Part shown: in pieces, positions 1 to 11,515 of the stretch | Layout of the letters: each line of letters starts with the position of its first letter | Numbering within the stretch: position 1 is the first letter of the stretch | Origin: Clitopilus passeckerianus | Lineage: Eukaryota > Basidiomycota > Agaricomycetes > Agaricales > Entolomataceae | NCBI GenBank assembly: GCA_944990035.1 | Contig: CALYLX010000067.1 | Span: 1-64,000, forward strand | Direction of reading: 5' to 3' | DNA: 64,000 bases | Position numbers and translations under genes: made by a program | The notes under the pieces: generated by a model | Told to the model about the DNA's origin: nothing | The model's input: only the letters and a program-made list of their open reading frames with translations | The model's database searches: none

Positions 1-818
1 TTCAAATAGACAATCGTACGCACTTCACCAGTAGGAGGATCTTGGAGGATAAGAGGCTATAAAGCAGTAATTCCTTTAATTACCATCATGTGTCCAGCAC
101 CTGCCTGTTCCTGGGCCAATTATGCCGATATCATGAATATAATTCCGTTGCGCTCCTTCGGCCGTCTCGGTTGAGGGGAACTGAGATCGCTGGGACTTTG
201 GCCGTTCTCGACCCAGTGGGAGCAAGGCTAGTGTCCCAAGAGGTGTGGTGCGGTTTACAATAATCATTTGACACGGCGAAATGAGAGGTCCTTGGCATGC
301 TTGTGCTAGAGGCCGAATCTGTGAACTTGGTTTAACCAACTGGTTTTGGTACGCCTCGCCGGCGGTAATTGCTTGGTGGAAGTGAACGAAATTGAAGCCT
401 CGAGGCCGAAGGATTTGCGGTCTGCTGATAGCTCTCCTATCGGGGAAGTTTTTTGATGCACCATCTTTCACATGGCCATCCAAAACTGCTTAACCATTTT
501 CCAATCTTTCCTGATGTGCGACCATACGGGTTTCATGATTCGAAGGATTGAACTGAGATCGCGGCTACGTCGCTTCTCTCCTTCACACCACACACCGAAC
601 GCCAGCGCCGTAGCCCTAGGACGTCTTTCAAAACGTAGTTCACGCAGGCCGCGTACGATTGAAAGTCGAGCTGGTTGGAGGAATGATAGATGGGCGAGCC
701 TGAGGTTTCTTTCAACGCTCTGGTGCACTCTGCAACTTTACTGCAAACCGTTAAAGTTTGTCTTTTCCCTAACTCTTGACTGTCCCAAGAATGCTCAATT
801 CTCTGATCTAGTATACCA
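1..818. other. Left-edge stretch without a recognised gene
   Basis: An open frame on the minus strand (483 down to 76, 135 codons) begins MDGHVKDGASKNF and is moderately rich in Pro, Arg and Gln. I do not recognise it. It has no visible domain, signal peptide or TM segment and could be chance or a gene fragment. Short overlapping frames on both strands at 468-850 look like noise. The part next to 819 may hold the promoter or upstream exons of the DUF6533-type gene. Confidence 0.3.
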
Positions 819-2337
819 ATGGTGATTCTCACTCTCATTTCATACCGCAACGATCCTTCATTGACACCTGTACCAGTCGCCAGCTTTGCTCTCCTGGTCC
901 GTAACCTTCATGAAATATCCGCTTCGCCGTCGTTAAAGGCAATCCTACAGGTGTATGACTACCTTCTGACCCTTGAACTCGAGGCATGTCTTCCTCCTAT
1001 TCGATATCCAGACCATCCCTTACCAGCGAAAGCAGGTCCAACTCGTTTGGCGAGCCAAGTGGGGCTTTGGGAAGGTACTGTTCCTTCTAGCAAGATATCC
1101 GACTTTCGCGGATGTATCCCTTGTCATCTATTGTGCGCCATCTTTCCATCCCACTGCTTCGTTCACTGACGGGTTCGGTAGATGCTACTGCCTCAAATGT
1201 TCCTCACGATGTGCGTATCATCCAGCTCTACTATCGACCACGAAAAGCTAACCACTCTGCGATAGACCTGCTACAAGATATACTCAGCTGCTTCTTGTAA
1301 GCCAGCTGCAGCGCCTCCGTTGGATATCTCGCTGATAGTATTCTGCAGGGGCGACTGCATTTGGGATTGGATGGGCTGAAGGTGACTCCGCCTCAGATAT
1401 TCTTGCTCTTTGGCTCACCATTTTACGATTTTCAGCGATCCTAGTATTACGGACCTTCGCATTATCGGGCAATAACCGGAAGCTTCTTACCTGCTTAATC
1501 GTGTTCTACGCCGTATGTGCCACGACCCTCACAATCCTAAACTTCGAACTCACATCGTCATAGAGCATCTACATCGCCGTTATAGCCGTGCTCGTCATAT
1601 TTCTGCGATCTCTCAAATGTGAGCCTATCCTTTCATACGCCATGCCATCTCCGCTCATGATCTATTCCACCAGACGGTGCACCACCATTGCCGACCGTGA
1701 AAGGGTGCTATCCGACTGAAGGGAGTCAAATCCTCTTCGCCGACTTTGCATTATTGATGGTCTTTGAGGCTAGTAAGTGCGTTACTCATTCTGGCTTTTA
1801 CCCATACTCACGTAGTTTCTCCAGCAATCATGGTCATCACCTTGGTCATTGGCATTCGTCGCTTCAGGCATACCCAGAGCCGTCTAGTAACAACACTATA
1901 CACCGACGGAGTCTTTTACTTCGTTTACCTTGCGCGTGAGATTCACCTCCCTTCCATCTAACTGGACATCATAACTCATCCCAATCGCAGTCATTTCGTT
2001 GGGCAACATCATCGTTCTAGTCGCTGGACCGGTTCGCTTCTTCATTGGTTCCATCTTGTTCTACTCTGACCATTATAATCTAGCCTGAGTTCGTCGACCT
2101 CCTTAACACGTACGCACTGCACCCCTTACTACAAGTGATCCATCTCACGAGCACTATAGTTTCCAGCGCGTCATGCACTCTTTACTGTCTTGCAGGATCC
2201 TTTTGCACGTCCGTAAAGCTGCATCATTCGACTCCGTATTCATCAATGCTGGTAGCCCCTCCCAGCTGGACTATTCCTTCGAGATGTCAAATCTCCGATT
2301 CCGGGAATGTCAATCGCAACCCACCACAGACGGGTGA
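819..2337 (+). CDS. DUF6533-type multi-TM membrane protein
   Basis: The gene encodes a multi-pass membrane protein of unknown function from a family greatly expanded in Agaricomycetes. Joining exons gives the family's signature pieces in order: ALL-VYDYLLTLELE across an intron at 897-950, then VQLVWRAKWGFGKVLFLLARY. After that come ILVLRTFALSGNNRKLL (about 1435-1490), ILFADFALLMVFEA (about 1729-1771), RLVTTLYTDGVFYFVYLA, ISLGNIIVLVAGPVRFF, and the family tail RVMHSLLSCRILLHVR before a stop at 2335-2337. The intron after LELE looks like a GC-AG intron. The start at 819 is the in-frame ATG before the first conserved segment, but a more upstream exon is possible. The segment around 1110-1330 fits the family poorly and its exon borders are uncertain. 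The gene is convergent with the OXR1-type gene, about 276 bp apart. Confidence 0.72.
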
Positions 2338-2613
2338 CAGGACCCTGACAGTATGTCGTCACTTGCATGGCGGACGACAGCCATGTACCACACTGGTGTA
2401 GTGGGGTCCAGGCGAAAGCCCTTCCCGCGAACTGCCCAGTGATGTTCTGTAGTCCAGCTCATATCTGACATTGGCGTTCGCGTACATATCTGCACTGATA
2501 GAGATTTCAATAGCAGAAGCTTATAAAGTGGGCTTGCCGGTATTGGATACTACATACATACAGTACTGCTACATATAGATGTCAGGGTATAGCTAGATCT
2601 AATATGGTTAATA

Positions 2614-4709
2614 TTATGGCCCGACTGCCCAAACCTCGAGCCCGACGCATTCGAAAGCAACGACGCCAGCCTTCTTAGGGCCAGGTGAACACAGAGGTTC
2701 GTTTCCGAATGTAGGACAGTAGGCACTTGATCCTTCAAAGAGAGTATCGTCGAGGTAAAGACCGTAGTTGCCATCCCTAGACAGGTTGAATGAGTTACTG
2801 GTCCATAGCGGAGAAGACTGAGAAGACTTACCCTCCACCAAACGAGAGAAACTCTGGTTCGCAGAGTGCGACATAATCGTTTCTACCAGTCCAACTGAAT
2901 ATCTGGAGCTGGTCACTGACATATCGCCACAAGAACCTATATAGTCGTATGGTCAATTAAGATCCCTTCGGCGCATCTGGGGAATATACATACGCTTCAC
3001 CGCTCCCATAATATGCTCCTTTATTAAGGCGAATGCCTTCCTTTCCCGTCCACGCACCAAACAAGCCGCCCTCAGCATCTCGAACAGCTAGCAGCGAACC
3101 AGCAGGAGTAGAAGCTCCGGGTTTGGCAGGTTGAGCCGCAGCCTCGCAGCGAGTGTATAGCGTATTCAGGGAGATGCCATGTTGGTCGAGTGAGTATACT
3201 AGATTCCACTTTCGTGGTAATCTGGCCAACGCTGGAAGATGAGATCGTATCTATAAAACCGGCGTCACAACTAGTGCATACTATGTGAGGGGAACGACTT
3301 ACCAGCTCAGCAAGATCAGCATCCAATACCGGATCCGTCGACTCTCTCCGTTGTAAAAGCTCCACTCTTCCCGCCTTCTTGTCGATGACCTTAATCACCC
3401 CACCAGGGTTACTTCCGCCAGCTTTTGAGTTCCGCTTATCCAGGCTTGCATCTGAAGCCAAAGCCTTCGTTGTCGTCTTGGCGTTTCCATCCGCCTTCGC
3501 CTTCCCATTTCTGACAGCTTTCACCTCCTGTTCCAACTCCTTCGAGAACCCTTTGTCCCAATCGTACTGCTCTCCAGCGTATCCGGGTGCGCCGCTAGGT
3601 GGTATATAAACGTGGGCAGCGAATGGAGAGGGTTTGGAGGAAGGACCGAATGGTGTTCCGTGACTTATGTGTAGGTCCGAGGAAGATGATGCATGGGCGG
3701 AACGTCGAAGTACAGGGGAGTTTGCAGGTTCTGAACTTCGTGTACGATGTAAGGACGGGGGAGGTTGATCATTAGGAGCAAAGAGGGTATCGAGAGGTGG
3801 CCTTGAGAATGGTGCAAACGGCGCCTGTGGAAGATTCCCAGCAGTAGGGAGAAATGACGACATGAACTTCGATGAAAGGTTGGATAGGGTAGCATAGGGC
3901 GTTGGCCGTGGAGAGCCTGATGAAGAACGGGAGGGGCGAGCGACACCGTACAGCGATTCATTGTGAGCAGGAGGCGTTGCGAATCCCGGGGCAACGGGAG
4001 AAACCGACTCGACAGGTGGTGCTGGTGTCGGGATCAAGACACTCGTCGAGCGAACTGGAGAATGCCGGATGTCGGGAGAGGTGCGGACTGAGGATGTAAC
4101 AGATTTTCTTGTGAAATAATCTTCGTCAAAGGTAGGGGAGGGTGGTGCTGGATCCGGCTCTTCCTTCTCAGTTGACGGCACTTCTGCCTCCGAGGTCAGA
4201 TCGAGCAGGTCTGGTGCGGAATCTGTAGCAGGCTTTGGGGCTGGGGATTCTTCTTCTTCCCGATTTATCCAGTATAGAGGGTCATCTTGGTGAGATAGAA
4301 GCTCTTCCAGGGTTTTATTCCTATGATCAACTGCTGACTTAGCAGTCTGTCCGAATCGCTCGAAATAGTTGAACGTCGGATTGCTGGACGGCTTCTTGGA
4401 GGGAGCTACGCCAGCTTGGAACGGTACTCCGCTGAAAGAAGGGCTGACTGGAGTGGGAGATAATATCGCTAGAGGATCCTCCGTTTTCGACACTGGGAGA
4501 AGGGTGCTTCCATGAGGATGCTCGTTTAATGACCTCGCTCGCGAGTAATTGGGAGGCTGGAGGAATGCAGCTTCGGGAGTAGGAGATGCGCGAGGAGTCG
4601 ACGGTGTGAAAAGTGTCGAAAACTTGTCGAACAACTCTTCATCCTTCCTACGATTGTCAGATGACGATCGCGAATGTGACGTGCGGTGGAGAGATCTAGT
4701 TGTTGCCAT
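2614..4709 (-). CDS. OXR1: TLDc-domain protein, OXR1-type
   Basis: This is an oxidation-resistance protein of the OXR1 (TLDc) family. In yeast and animals, family members protect against oxidative stress and bind the vacuolar H+-ATPase. Splicing gives complement(join(2614..2776, 2832..2936, 2994..3250, 3303..4709)), 1,932 nt and 643 aa with frame kept at every join. Residues 1-465 are Ser/Pro-rich and probably disordered. The TLDc domain fills the C-terminal third, with landmarks LPALARLPRKWNLVYSLDQHG, ISLNTLYTRCE, then YYGSGEAFLWRYV, IFSWTGRNDYVALCE, FGGGDGNYGLYLD and a VAFECVGLEVWAVG tail, the usual TLDc end. Three introns of 52-57 nt have normal GT-AG borders. The domain looks complete. 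Expression is likely constitutive or stress-linked, but the sequence does not show it. Divergent from the membrane-protein gene at 5475. Confidence 0.93.
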
Positions 4710-5474
4710 GGTGTATTATCGTCTGTGATCCAATAAAATTATTAGGTTGCCTGCTGGGTGACTGACATTAACCTACTTGGTCGTCGTAGAGTTCGTTGAG
4801 AAGGTGCCCATGAAGGAGACTAGCGAAGGTTGTGCTCAGCAGCGACCAGCGGCTGAAACGGAAACAAAGGTCGTGGCCAGCACGTGCTGATGCAAATGCG
4901 AGATAAAAATGGAAATCTGATTAGATCAACGCCTGCACCTGCAGGCGTCTTTTCGCCGCTTGCTCCTTGCTGGAACTTTAAACAGTAAAGCAGATCCCTG
5001 AACACGTTCCAAGTTGCGGAACAAACGCGCCTACTGGAGATACATATTTATGAACTGGATAACCAGGCCCAACAAATCGCTACCCACCTTGACGAAAGCT
5101 GCCCAAGGAGTCCCTCAGCAACCCGCTGCGGACGCTTAATATAATCTCAGGCTGTCCAATATGCCATCCAACGGTCGATAATTCCGCGGCCATCCCAAAT
5201 GTTATCATCGCAGAGAACGAGCAACCTCCTGACGTGATGAATTCATTCCACCTCTCACTACCGTCCACGGGGCCCCAACTCCGTTGCATCAATGATCTTC
5301 GAAGCAAGCATGATCAGGAACATATCTGGCTAACTTGGCGCAACTATTCTTACGCGTGGCTCCTGCGCTCCTTGTTGGCATTTTTTCGAAGATATATAAT
5401 CGCTTCAGAGATAGGACTGACAGCCGGGTTGCCGCTTGGCGGTCTTCTTCCACCTCCCCTCCGCGAGACCCAGC
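4710..5474. other. Divergent intergenic region between OXR1-type gene and membrane-protein gene
   Basis: This 765-bp stretch lies between two divergent start codons and should contain both promoters and 5' leaders. I see no convincing TATA box or gene in it. Short frames here have no recognisable similarity. Confidence 0.5.
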
Positions 5475-6924
5475 ATGACGCCTCAGGAGATAGCTCTACT
5501 GAAGAAGATGGGGACATCTGTGTTTTCAAAGTATTTGGTGACGCCGATTGTAGGATCGGTGTGGTTTGGTGTGTGCCTTGACTCATATCAGCTGTCATTC
5601 CTTTCTAATTAAGCGCCCTCCGCAACTGGTAGGTATATCCCTGCTATTGTCGCTTTATGCCATAGCTGTCTTCAGGTGAGCTTGACGGATTTCATATCTT
5701 CATCGTACCCTGTACTAAGAAAACCGCAGGCCACGGCGAATAACGAGCAGGCCGGCCTCCATCATGTTCTGGACGACCGTCGTCTGCCTAGCCTTCGCTA
5801 TCATCACTTTCGCCGGAGAGTTAGCGGCTCTCAGCAGTGATTTCGATCTTATTGACCTGCTGAAACTGTCCGAGAAATATAAAGTGCCTGAGATCGCCGT
5901 ATTTTCACGAACCTGGACATCGATTCTTGTCAAGAACTGGATAGACTCTTTCGGCGTATGTCAACAGCTAACTCTCCGTTATCACCGTTATGACATTGAT
6001 CCATATCCAATTGAAGTTCATTATCAGCGACCTGGTCGTCATTTGGCGCGCTTGGGTCCTTCTACCCTCGAGACGTCCGTGGTTCGCAGTCGCCCCAGGC
6101 ATCCTGCTCCTAGCTTCGGTTGGTACGTCCCAGTCTCCGACGCTTTCAAATCCGTGATTTGCTTATACTCGTCCTCCAAGCTACTTCGCTCGCTGCATGT
6201 GTCTTGGCATCAAGAATAGACGGAGTGGCTGCTGTAACCACTAATATCCAGATCCTCGTCGACTACTTGACCTTATCCAGCACGATCCTATCTCTTGCGA
6301 CGAATGTCGTTACCACATCTGTGTTCGCCTTTAGACTCTGGTACGCGTTCCTCGCGAGAATTAGACGTTGTTCTGATGCTGAATCCTTCTTACCAGGTCT
6401 CATCGACGATTTCTCTCAGACAATCAGATTGAGACTCGTAGCTCCTCAACATCTGTTGTTCAGCGTTCTCTATATCTTATGATTGAATCTGGTATTCTAT
6501 TCTGCTTGACGCAGGTAAGCCATGCCGTTTCCGTTTCCCTAGCGGGGTCGCATTCTAAGGCCCCTCCAGACAGCCTTGATTATCGGAGAGCTTCTGTTCT
6601 TAACAGGAGAAATAGTGACTCTCCAAGGTTTTATAGTCTTTAACGTGATCTTCCGTTTTCAGTATTCGTTATCAGTGAGTGAATATCCTCTGCTCGCTCA
6701 GTTCCGCCTTCTCACCATGTGTCTAGATCATATATCCAACCCTGGTTTTCGTGCTGGTGAGGACGAGAAACTCGGTTGTCGACACCTACCAGATGGATAC
6801 CTATAACGCCCACCACGAGAAACCAACGACAGCAGAAGAACCCTCCCTTACGACAGGTGCAACGACAGGTTCTAGGAGCCAACCTTCTAATCCTTCCATG
6901 CGAACGTCAAATGTAACAAGTTAA
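5475..6924 (+). CDS. Seven-TM-like fungal membrane protein
   Basis: A polytopic membrane protein from an uncharacterised Agaricomycete family. It starts with MTPQEIALLKKM, and an intron joins VWFG to ISLLLSLYAIAV. Later hydrophobic helices include FWTTVVCLAFAIITFAG, then in another frame a DLVVIWRAWVL-type segment with FAVAPGILLLASVG (about 6030-6122). Next come LLILVLQATSLAACVLA, LSLATNVVTTSVFAFRLWYA, SVVQRSLYLMIESGILF and IYPTLVFVLV, the last being a family hallmark near the final helix. A polar Thr/Ser-rich cytosolic-type tail follows and ends at 6922-6924. At least six short introns are needed. It resembles but is not the same family as the DUF6533-type gene at 819. Transport or sensing is possible, but no functional residue can be named. 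Confidence 0.65.
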
Positions 6925-7659
6925 TGCTAAAGATATGCTCTTCTCTATTGATCTTTTCGGTGTTGTGGGATGGAATACCCAGTATGCTACGTTTGTGTAT
7001 TATTTAAGCCTGTAAATTCAGAACTTACCTGTAATGAACGTCCTTTGGTAATGTCAGAGACGATTTTCAGGACCGAGTGTCGGCAACTTTTAGACCTTTC
7101 GCCAAGTTCTCTATAATCAAGCTCTCGAGGCGGCCGCGTCATTCATGCCTTTGATTGGTCAAGTAACCGCAGTATAAATTACACCATCTTAGCCCTACCC
7201 TCCTTTGAATACTCATCTTCGCTGGGGCGGTAAAGTGTGCCAAGCCGGGAGCGAACTCGATTTCACGTGAGAGGCTTATCGGGGTCGCCAAAGTGCAACA
7301 ACTAAGAAATAGAGGTCATTGCGTGTCTTCAGATGATTGTAGAGATATGATTTCTCATTCGTAGGAATTGAGATCGAGTCCTGGCAAGTAGAGTCACTGT
7401 TGTCGCATGAGCTGCACTCCTCGGATGTCCAATTGTTGATCCAGGATGGTGGCGGACCGGCAATGCCGGGAACCATTCTGCTGAGTCATCAATCAGCCTG
7501 CTTGCAATTTTGGCCTTTCGATCACCCCAAAGGTTTATGCCAGCCCGTTCGCGTCAGCAGATACACGAGAACGTCTTCCTCCAATAAAACGGCTGGCGTC
7601 GCGATAACGCCAGCAACTTGTCTGCCGACGCGTTTAAAGCTTTACAGTCGTGTTGTCCG
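6925..7659. other. Intergenic region before the THEM6-like array
   Basis: About 735 bp without a supported gene. A NotI-type GC-rich patch lies near 7130. Frames on both strands (7276-7476 minus, 7400-7690 plus) show no recognisable domains and overlap the start of the next gene. Confidence 0.4.
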
Positions 7660-9153
7660 ATGTCAGCAGTCAGCAAGTTATCCAACGTAACCAACGCACA
7701 CCTTCTCCCGATGTTGGCCAGCATCCAGGCGGTGCTGCCTGGTGTAGCAAAATGGGCCGTTTTCCTCGTTTTCCTTGCCAACTTTAGGTCCTGGCCGCTG
7801 GGGTGGCATTGTACGTATATCAAGCTCCCTGAGTTTATATATTTTTGCTGACGCTTCTGTTCTTCTTGCTGTTGACAGTGCGGGTCTTTAGGCCCGTCTT
7901 CCGTATCCGAATCCAGCACAAACTCCTTCAATGGCGCACTCTTTTCTACTCTCGGAAGGCCAAGCTCGAAGCAGAAGATAGATGGCTGGATTCTATCGCA
8001 CCCATTGGCGCTGACCCTTTCGAATATACCCTCAAGTACAATTCTTGGGCCAGTATGTTGACGTCACCTATGTTCTGCTATTCATGCCTAATATTTTTCC
8101 TGCTCCAGGTCTGGACGAAAGTGACTTCAACGGCCACCTGAGTAATTCCAGCTACCCCAAGGTACAGGTTCCTGTCGCACACCCTCTCTCCTTGCCAAAC
8201 TGACCATGGTATAGGCTTTGGATGCCGCACGTTTTAAGACTGCATTGGAGATGTTCCCCATGTTCTTCAGGTCTGGCGGTTGGATTCCGCTTGCTGGTAT
8301 GTCGCCTGGTTCTGAACATCGTAATGTCTTGTCTGACTGTCCTCTCCAGGAACTCACTTCAACTTCGTCCGCGAAATACCCATGTTCTCATCCTACGAAG
8401 TCAGGATAACCACAGGGTCATGGGACAACAAATGGGTACGTTTTCTACCGTCAGTTATGCTCCTAGGTTATTCTAACTTGCTCTCAGATATACGTTATCT
8501 CTAAGTTCGTCACGAAGCCTAAGGGCAAGAAATCCAAGAAAGCTATCGCATCATCGTCTCCAGTCAATGGCTCAGCTAAGGATGTCGACTCCAGCGCCAA
8601 TGCTAGTGGGGATGAACTATTCCATGCATCTCTCCGACAACCCTCAACGGACGTTCTCCTCACATCCACTTCGCCCACCCCTCTTCCCTCTGCAGCTTCG
8701 TCTCCCAATCCTTCAGCAGACCAAGCCCTCAAGGCCGTCACCGACTCTCTTATGGCATCTGCTGCCCGCACAGGCGGTGTTGAACCTGATGGCGCCGTAT
8801 TGAATACTGTTACCGTCTCCCAGTGCTGCTTCAAAGTCGGCCGAATTACCGTCCCTCCAGCACTGGTCATGGCCATGAATGGCTTTTCCGCACCTCCCAG
8901 TGAGCCTGGTGCCGCTCCCTACTCGTCATCAAACCCTCCACCGCACTGGAAGAAGGCCAAGGAGCTCATGTCGTTGACACATGGCGGCTCGCCTAAGAAG
9001 ATGCGGGAGTTCATGAAGGGAGGCTGGAAACAGGTTCCAGAGGGCGAAAGGTGGTGGGAGGAAGCGTTTGCTCCAGTGGAGGATACACGCGCCAGGAGGA
9101 TGGAGGTTGTAGGGAAGATCGGACAGACGATGGGAGAATTAAGGGCATTCTAA
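7660..9153 (+). CDS. THEM6-like hotdog-fold protein, copy 1
   Basis: A predicted membrane-anchored hotdog-fold (4HBT_2-like, THEM6/acyl-CoA thioesterase superfamily) protein, and the first of three tandem paralogues. The start at 7660 is the ATG of MSAVSKLSNV. A hydrophobic N-terminal anchor (WAVFLVFLANF) runs into RSWPLGWH. Exons then give VRVFRPVFRIRIQHK, DPFEYTLKYNSWA, the hotdog core DFNGHLSNSSYPK, ALDAARFKTALEMFPMFF, FVREIPMFSSYEV, WDNKWIYVISKFVTK, a Ser-rich insert of roughly 80 residues, and QCCFKVGRITVPPALVMAMN. The conserved C-terminus carries NPPPHWKKAKEL and WKQVPEGERWWEEAF. Introns are about 50-60 nt. The DxNxHxxNSSY core corresponds to the family's substrate-site helix. Catalytic activity is unproven for this clade. 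Confidence 0.8.
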
Positions 9154-9739
9154 TCTGCAATTTTGCAATTCTTGTGGGGATGCTTGACGTGGAGGGGCCG
9201 GAGCTCGTATAGAAGATGAAGTTCGGTAGAAGACGACATTTAATTCTGTATATCTAGTAATAGACATATATAATGGTCCTAATGCCTACATACATATTTG
9301 ACCATACCTTCGAGTCTTGGATCTATTTCTTATGCCGCTTGCGCTTCCATTAACCCTGTCGGGCCTAGCCTGAGAACTTGATTGCGACATTCAGGGTTCA
9401 GAACGTTCCGAGTTGGACGTGATGGTGAAGCCGCATTGATCAACCTTCACTCTGTTCCACCAACACTTCACAGAGCGATATCTGTCTCAATCGAGACCCA
9501 TTCGTCAATCTCGCGCATGTATGTTCTTGGCTCGTCTTTTTCATTGGGAGAACCCAGTGTCGCACGCCCGGAATGGTTTATGAAGGCCCAAACGCCCTAA
9601 TTCGCTTCACGCCGTCGTCAAATGGGTAATGTTCGAGCTATAAAGTCCAATTCCGTTGGCCACGACACTGAGACGTGCCACGTCATAGACTCCTCTCTAC
9701 CACCTTCACATAAACCATAAGCCAACGGACCAGAGGATT
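9154..9739. other. Intergenic region between THEM6-like copies 1 and 2
   Basis: 586 bp containing the 3' region of copy 1 and the promoter of copy 2. A TATA-like box lies at 9639-9645. A plus-strand frame at 9382-9600 has no recognisable features. Confidence 0.5.
9639..9645 (+). promoter_or_regulatory. TATA-like box upstream of THEM6-like copy 2
   Basis: TATAAAG lies 95-101 nt before the ATG at 9740, a plausible core-promoter distance for a fungal gene. Seen by eye only. Confidence 0.45.
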
Positions 9740-11143
9740 ATGGCGTCCAGGTCGCTCAACCTCGTTGTCCATCTATCCTTTCAGTACAACCCATTGTCAT
9801 ATCTGTCCTTAACATGGGCCAACACGGCTGCGTTTTTTATCTTGGCTATCTTCCTCTTGAATGTTCGATCGTGGCCCTTTGCATGGCATTGTAGGTTTTG
9901 CAGTCGTCGTCTCTCCTGAGCGTCCATTAATGCATTTCTCTAGTCCGGTTGTTCAAGTCCGCGATCTGGCTCCACCTCGACTATTATGCCCTTGTACTGC
10001 GACATTTATTCTCATCCAGGAGGGACAGGATGGAAGCGGCTTTCCGGTGGTTAGACAGCAAATCCCCCATCGGCGCCAACCCTTTCGAACATACCATCAC
10101 ATATCGATCTCGAGCGTGTACGTGAATATTCCCTTGCCCAGAACTTGTCCGCTGACACCGTCCTTTTCTAGACATTGACGACTGTGATTTGAACCTGCAC
10201 ATGAGCAACTCCAGCTACGCAAAGGTAAGAACGTTTCCCTGACCCATTGGAGCTCAATGTTCAAATGATGTACCCCACCAGACATTAGATGCGATGACGC
10301 TCAAGACGATTGTCACTTCATTCCTACCCTTCTTTGCGGTCGGAGGTTGGCTACCGCTGGCTGGTAAGGAAATCCTATTGGATCATTTCCGAGACGGACT
10401 CTAATTTCGTGCGATCTCTCCTTGGATCTCTCAGCGACCTACTTCCACTTCGTCAAGGAGGTTCCCATGCTCGCAGAATACGAAGTACGGATGAACATTT
10501 CCTCGTGGGATGGAAAATGGGTAAGCATGGTATTAGTCATATGACCCTTCCTGACACCTTCACATTTCCGTAGATTTATTTCATATCCAAATTCGTCACA
10601 AAGTCGTCTCGCGGCCAGAAAAGCCCCTACCCTTCCACCCACGACAAAGATCACGTATCCATTCATATACCCTCTTCGGCATCGGGCACCTCTGCGCCTC
10701 CAACGCCTAATAAATCAAGCTCAACGGCTTCAGCAGAAGAAATCCTTAACGCAGTTTCATCCACCCTTTTGACTTGCCGAGAAGCTGATGATATCACGGT
10801 CCACGCTATCGCTATTTCTCGATGTTGCTTTAAGATGGGCCGGATCTCAGTTCCCCCTTCGCTCGTGATGGCATTATCCGGATTTGCGTCTCCACAGTCC
10901 CAGAAACCTTTCTCCCATTCTAATCCGCCACCTCATTGGAAGGACGTCGACCACCTGCGCTCCGAAGTTCTGAACTATTCCGACAAACAGCTCACAGCTT
11001 TCTTCCGCGACGGATGGAAGACGGTCCCTCAACAGGACAGGTGGTGGGAGGAAGCCCTGGGTGGCGTAGACGAGCAGAGAGTCGAGGGCCTGCAGCATGT
11101 CAACCAGATTATACACTCGATCAATGAGCTGGGAAAGCTCTAG
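9740..11143 (+). CDS. THEM6-like hotdog-fold protein, copy 2
   Basis: Second tandem THEM6-like paralogue. It begins MASRSLNLVVHLSF with an N-terminal hydrophobic segment (AAFFILAIFLLNV) followed by RSWPFAWH. Exons supply VRLFKSAIWLHLDYYAL, RWLDSKSPIGANPFEH, the core DDCDLNLHMSNSSYAK, TLDAMTLKTIVTSFLPFF, YFHFVKEVPMLAEYEV, SWDGKWIYFISKFVTK, a Ser/Pro-rich loop and SRCCFKMGRISVPPSLVMAL. It ends with NPPPHWKDVDHL, RDGWKTVPQQDRWWEEALG and INELGKL. Exon order and intron sites match copies 1 and 3, and the reading frame is intact. The Ser-rich loop is shorter than in copy 1. Probably membrane-anchored (ER or similar), with an acyl-thioester-type substrate inferred only from the fold. Confidence 0.8.
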
Positions 11144-11515
11144 GCAGTTATATACGATATCTTCAACGCTAATGTTATCCACCCCTCTAATACCGGAGCT
11201 AATGGGATAAGAACCCTTGCGCCAGCACAATCCGAATGAAAACGCCGAAAGGCAGAATGATACAACGAGTAATCGGTCCACCGGCACGGATTTGAATTGC
11301 CTGTAGCTTGAGTGAACGACAGCTCGAATGCACGACATCCCTAACTAAACCTAATGTGTCTTCCCGTACGTCGTGTTTCATAAAGATTCAATACAGCCTC
11401 AAGGCGTACTAGTACGACCGGTAATTTGAATGAACCTAGTCGATGGGAACTATTTAATGTTGGCCTGATAAGCCAGACCCCGTTCTTTCTATCGCGCATT
11501 GCAGACCCCTGCGAG
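11144..11515. other. Intergenic region between THEM6-like copies 2 and 3
   Basis: 372 bp with no gene seen. A TATTTAA-like sequence near 11448 could serve as a weak core promoter for copy 3. Confidence 0.4.

Noticed and set aside
7618..7659. Upstream start for THEM6-like copy 1
   Set aside because: It would need a TTG start. The first ATG in frame is 7660 and matches the position of the anchor in the other copies.
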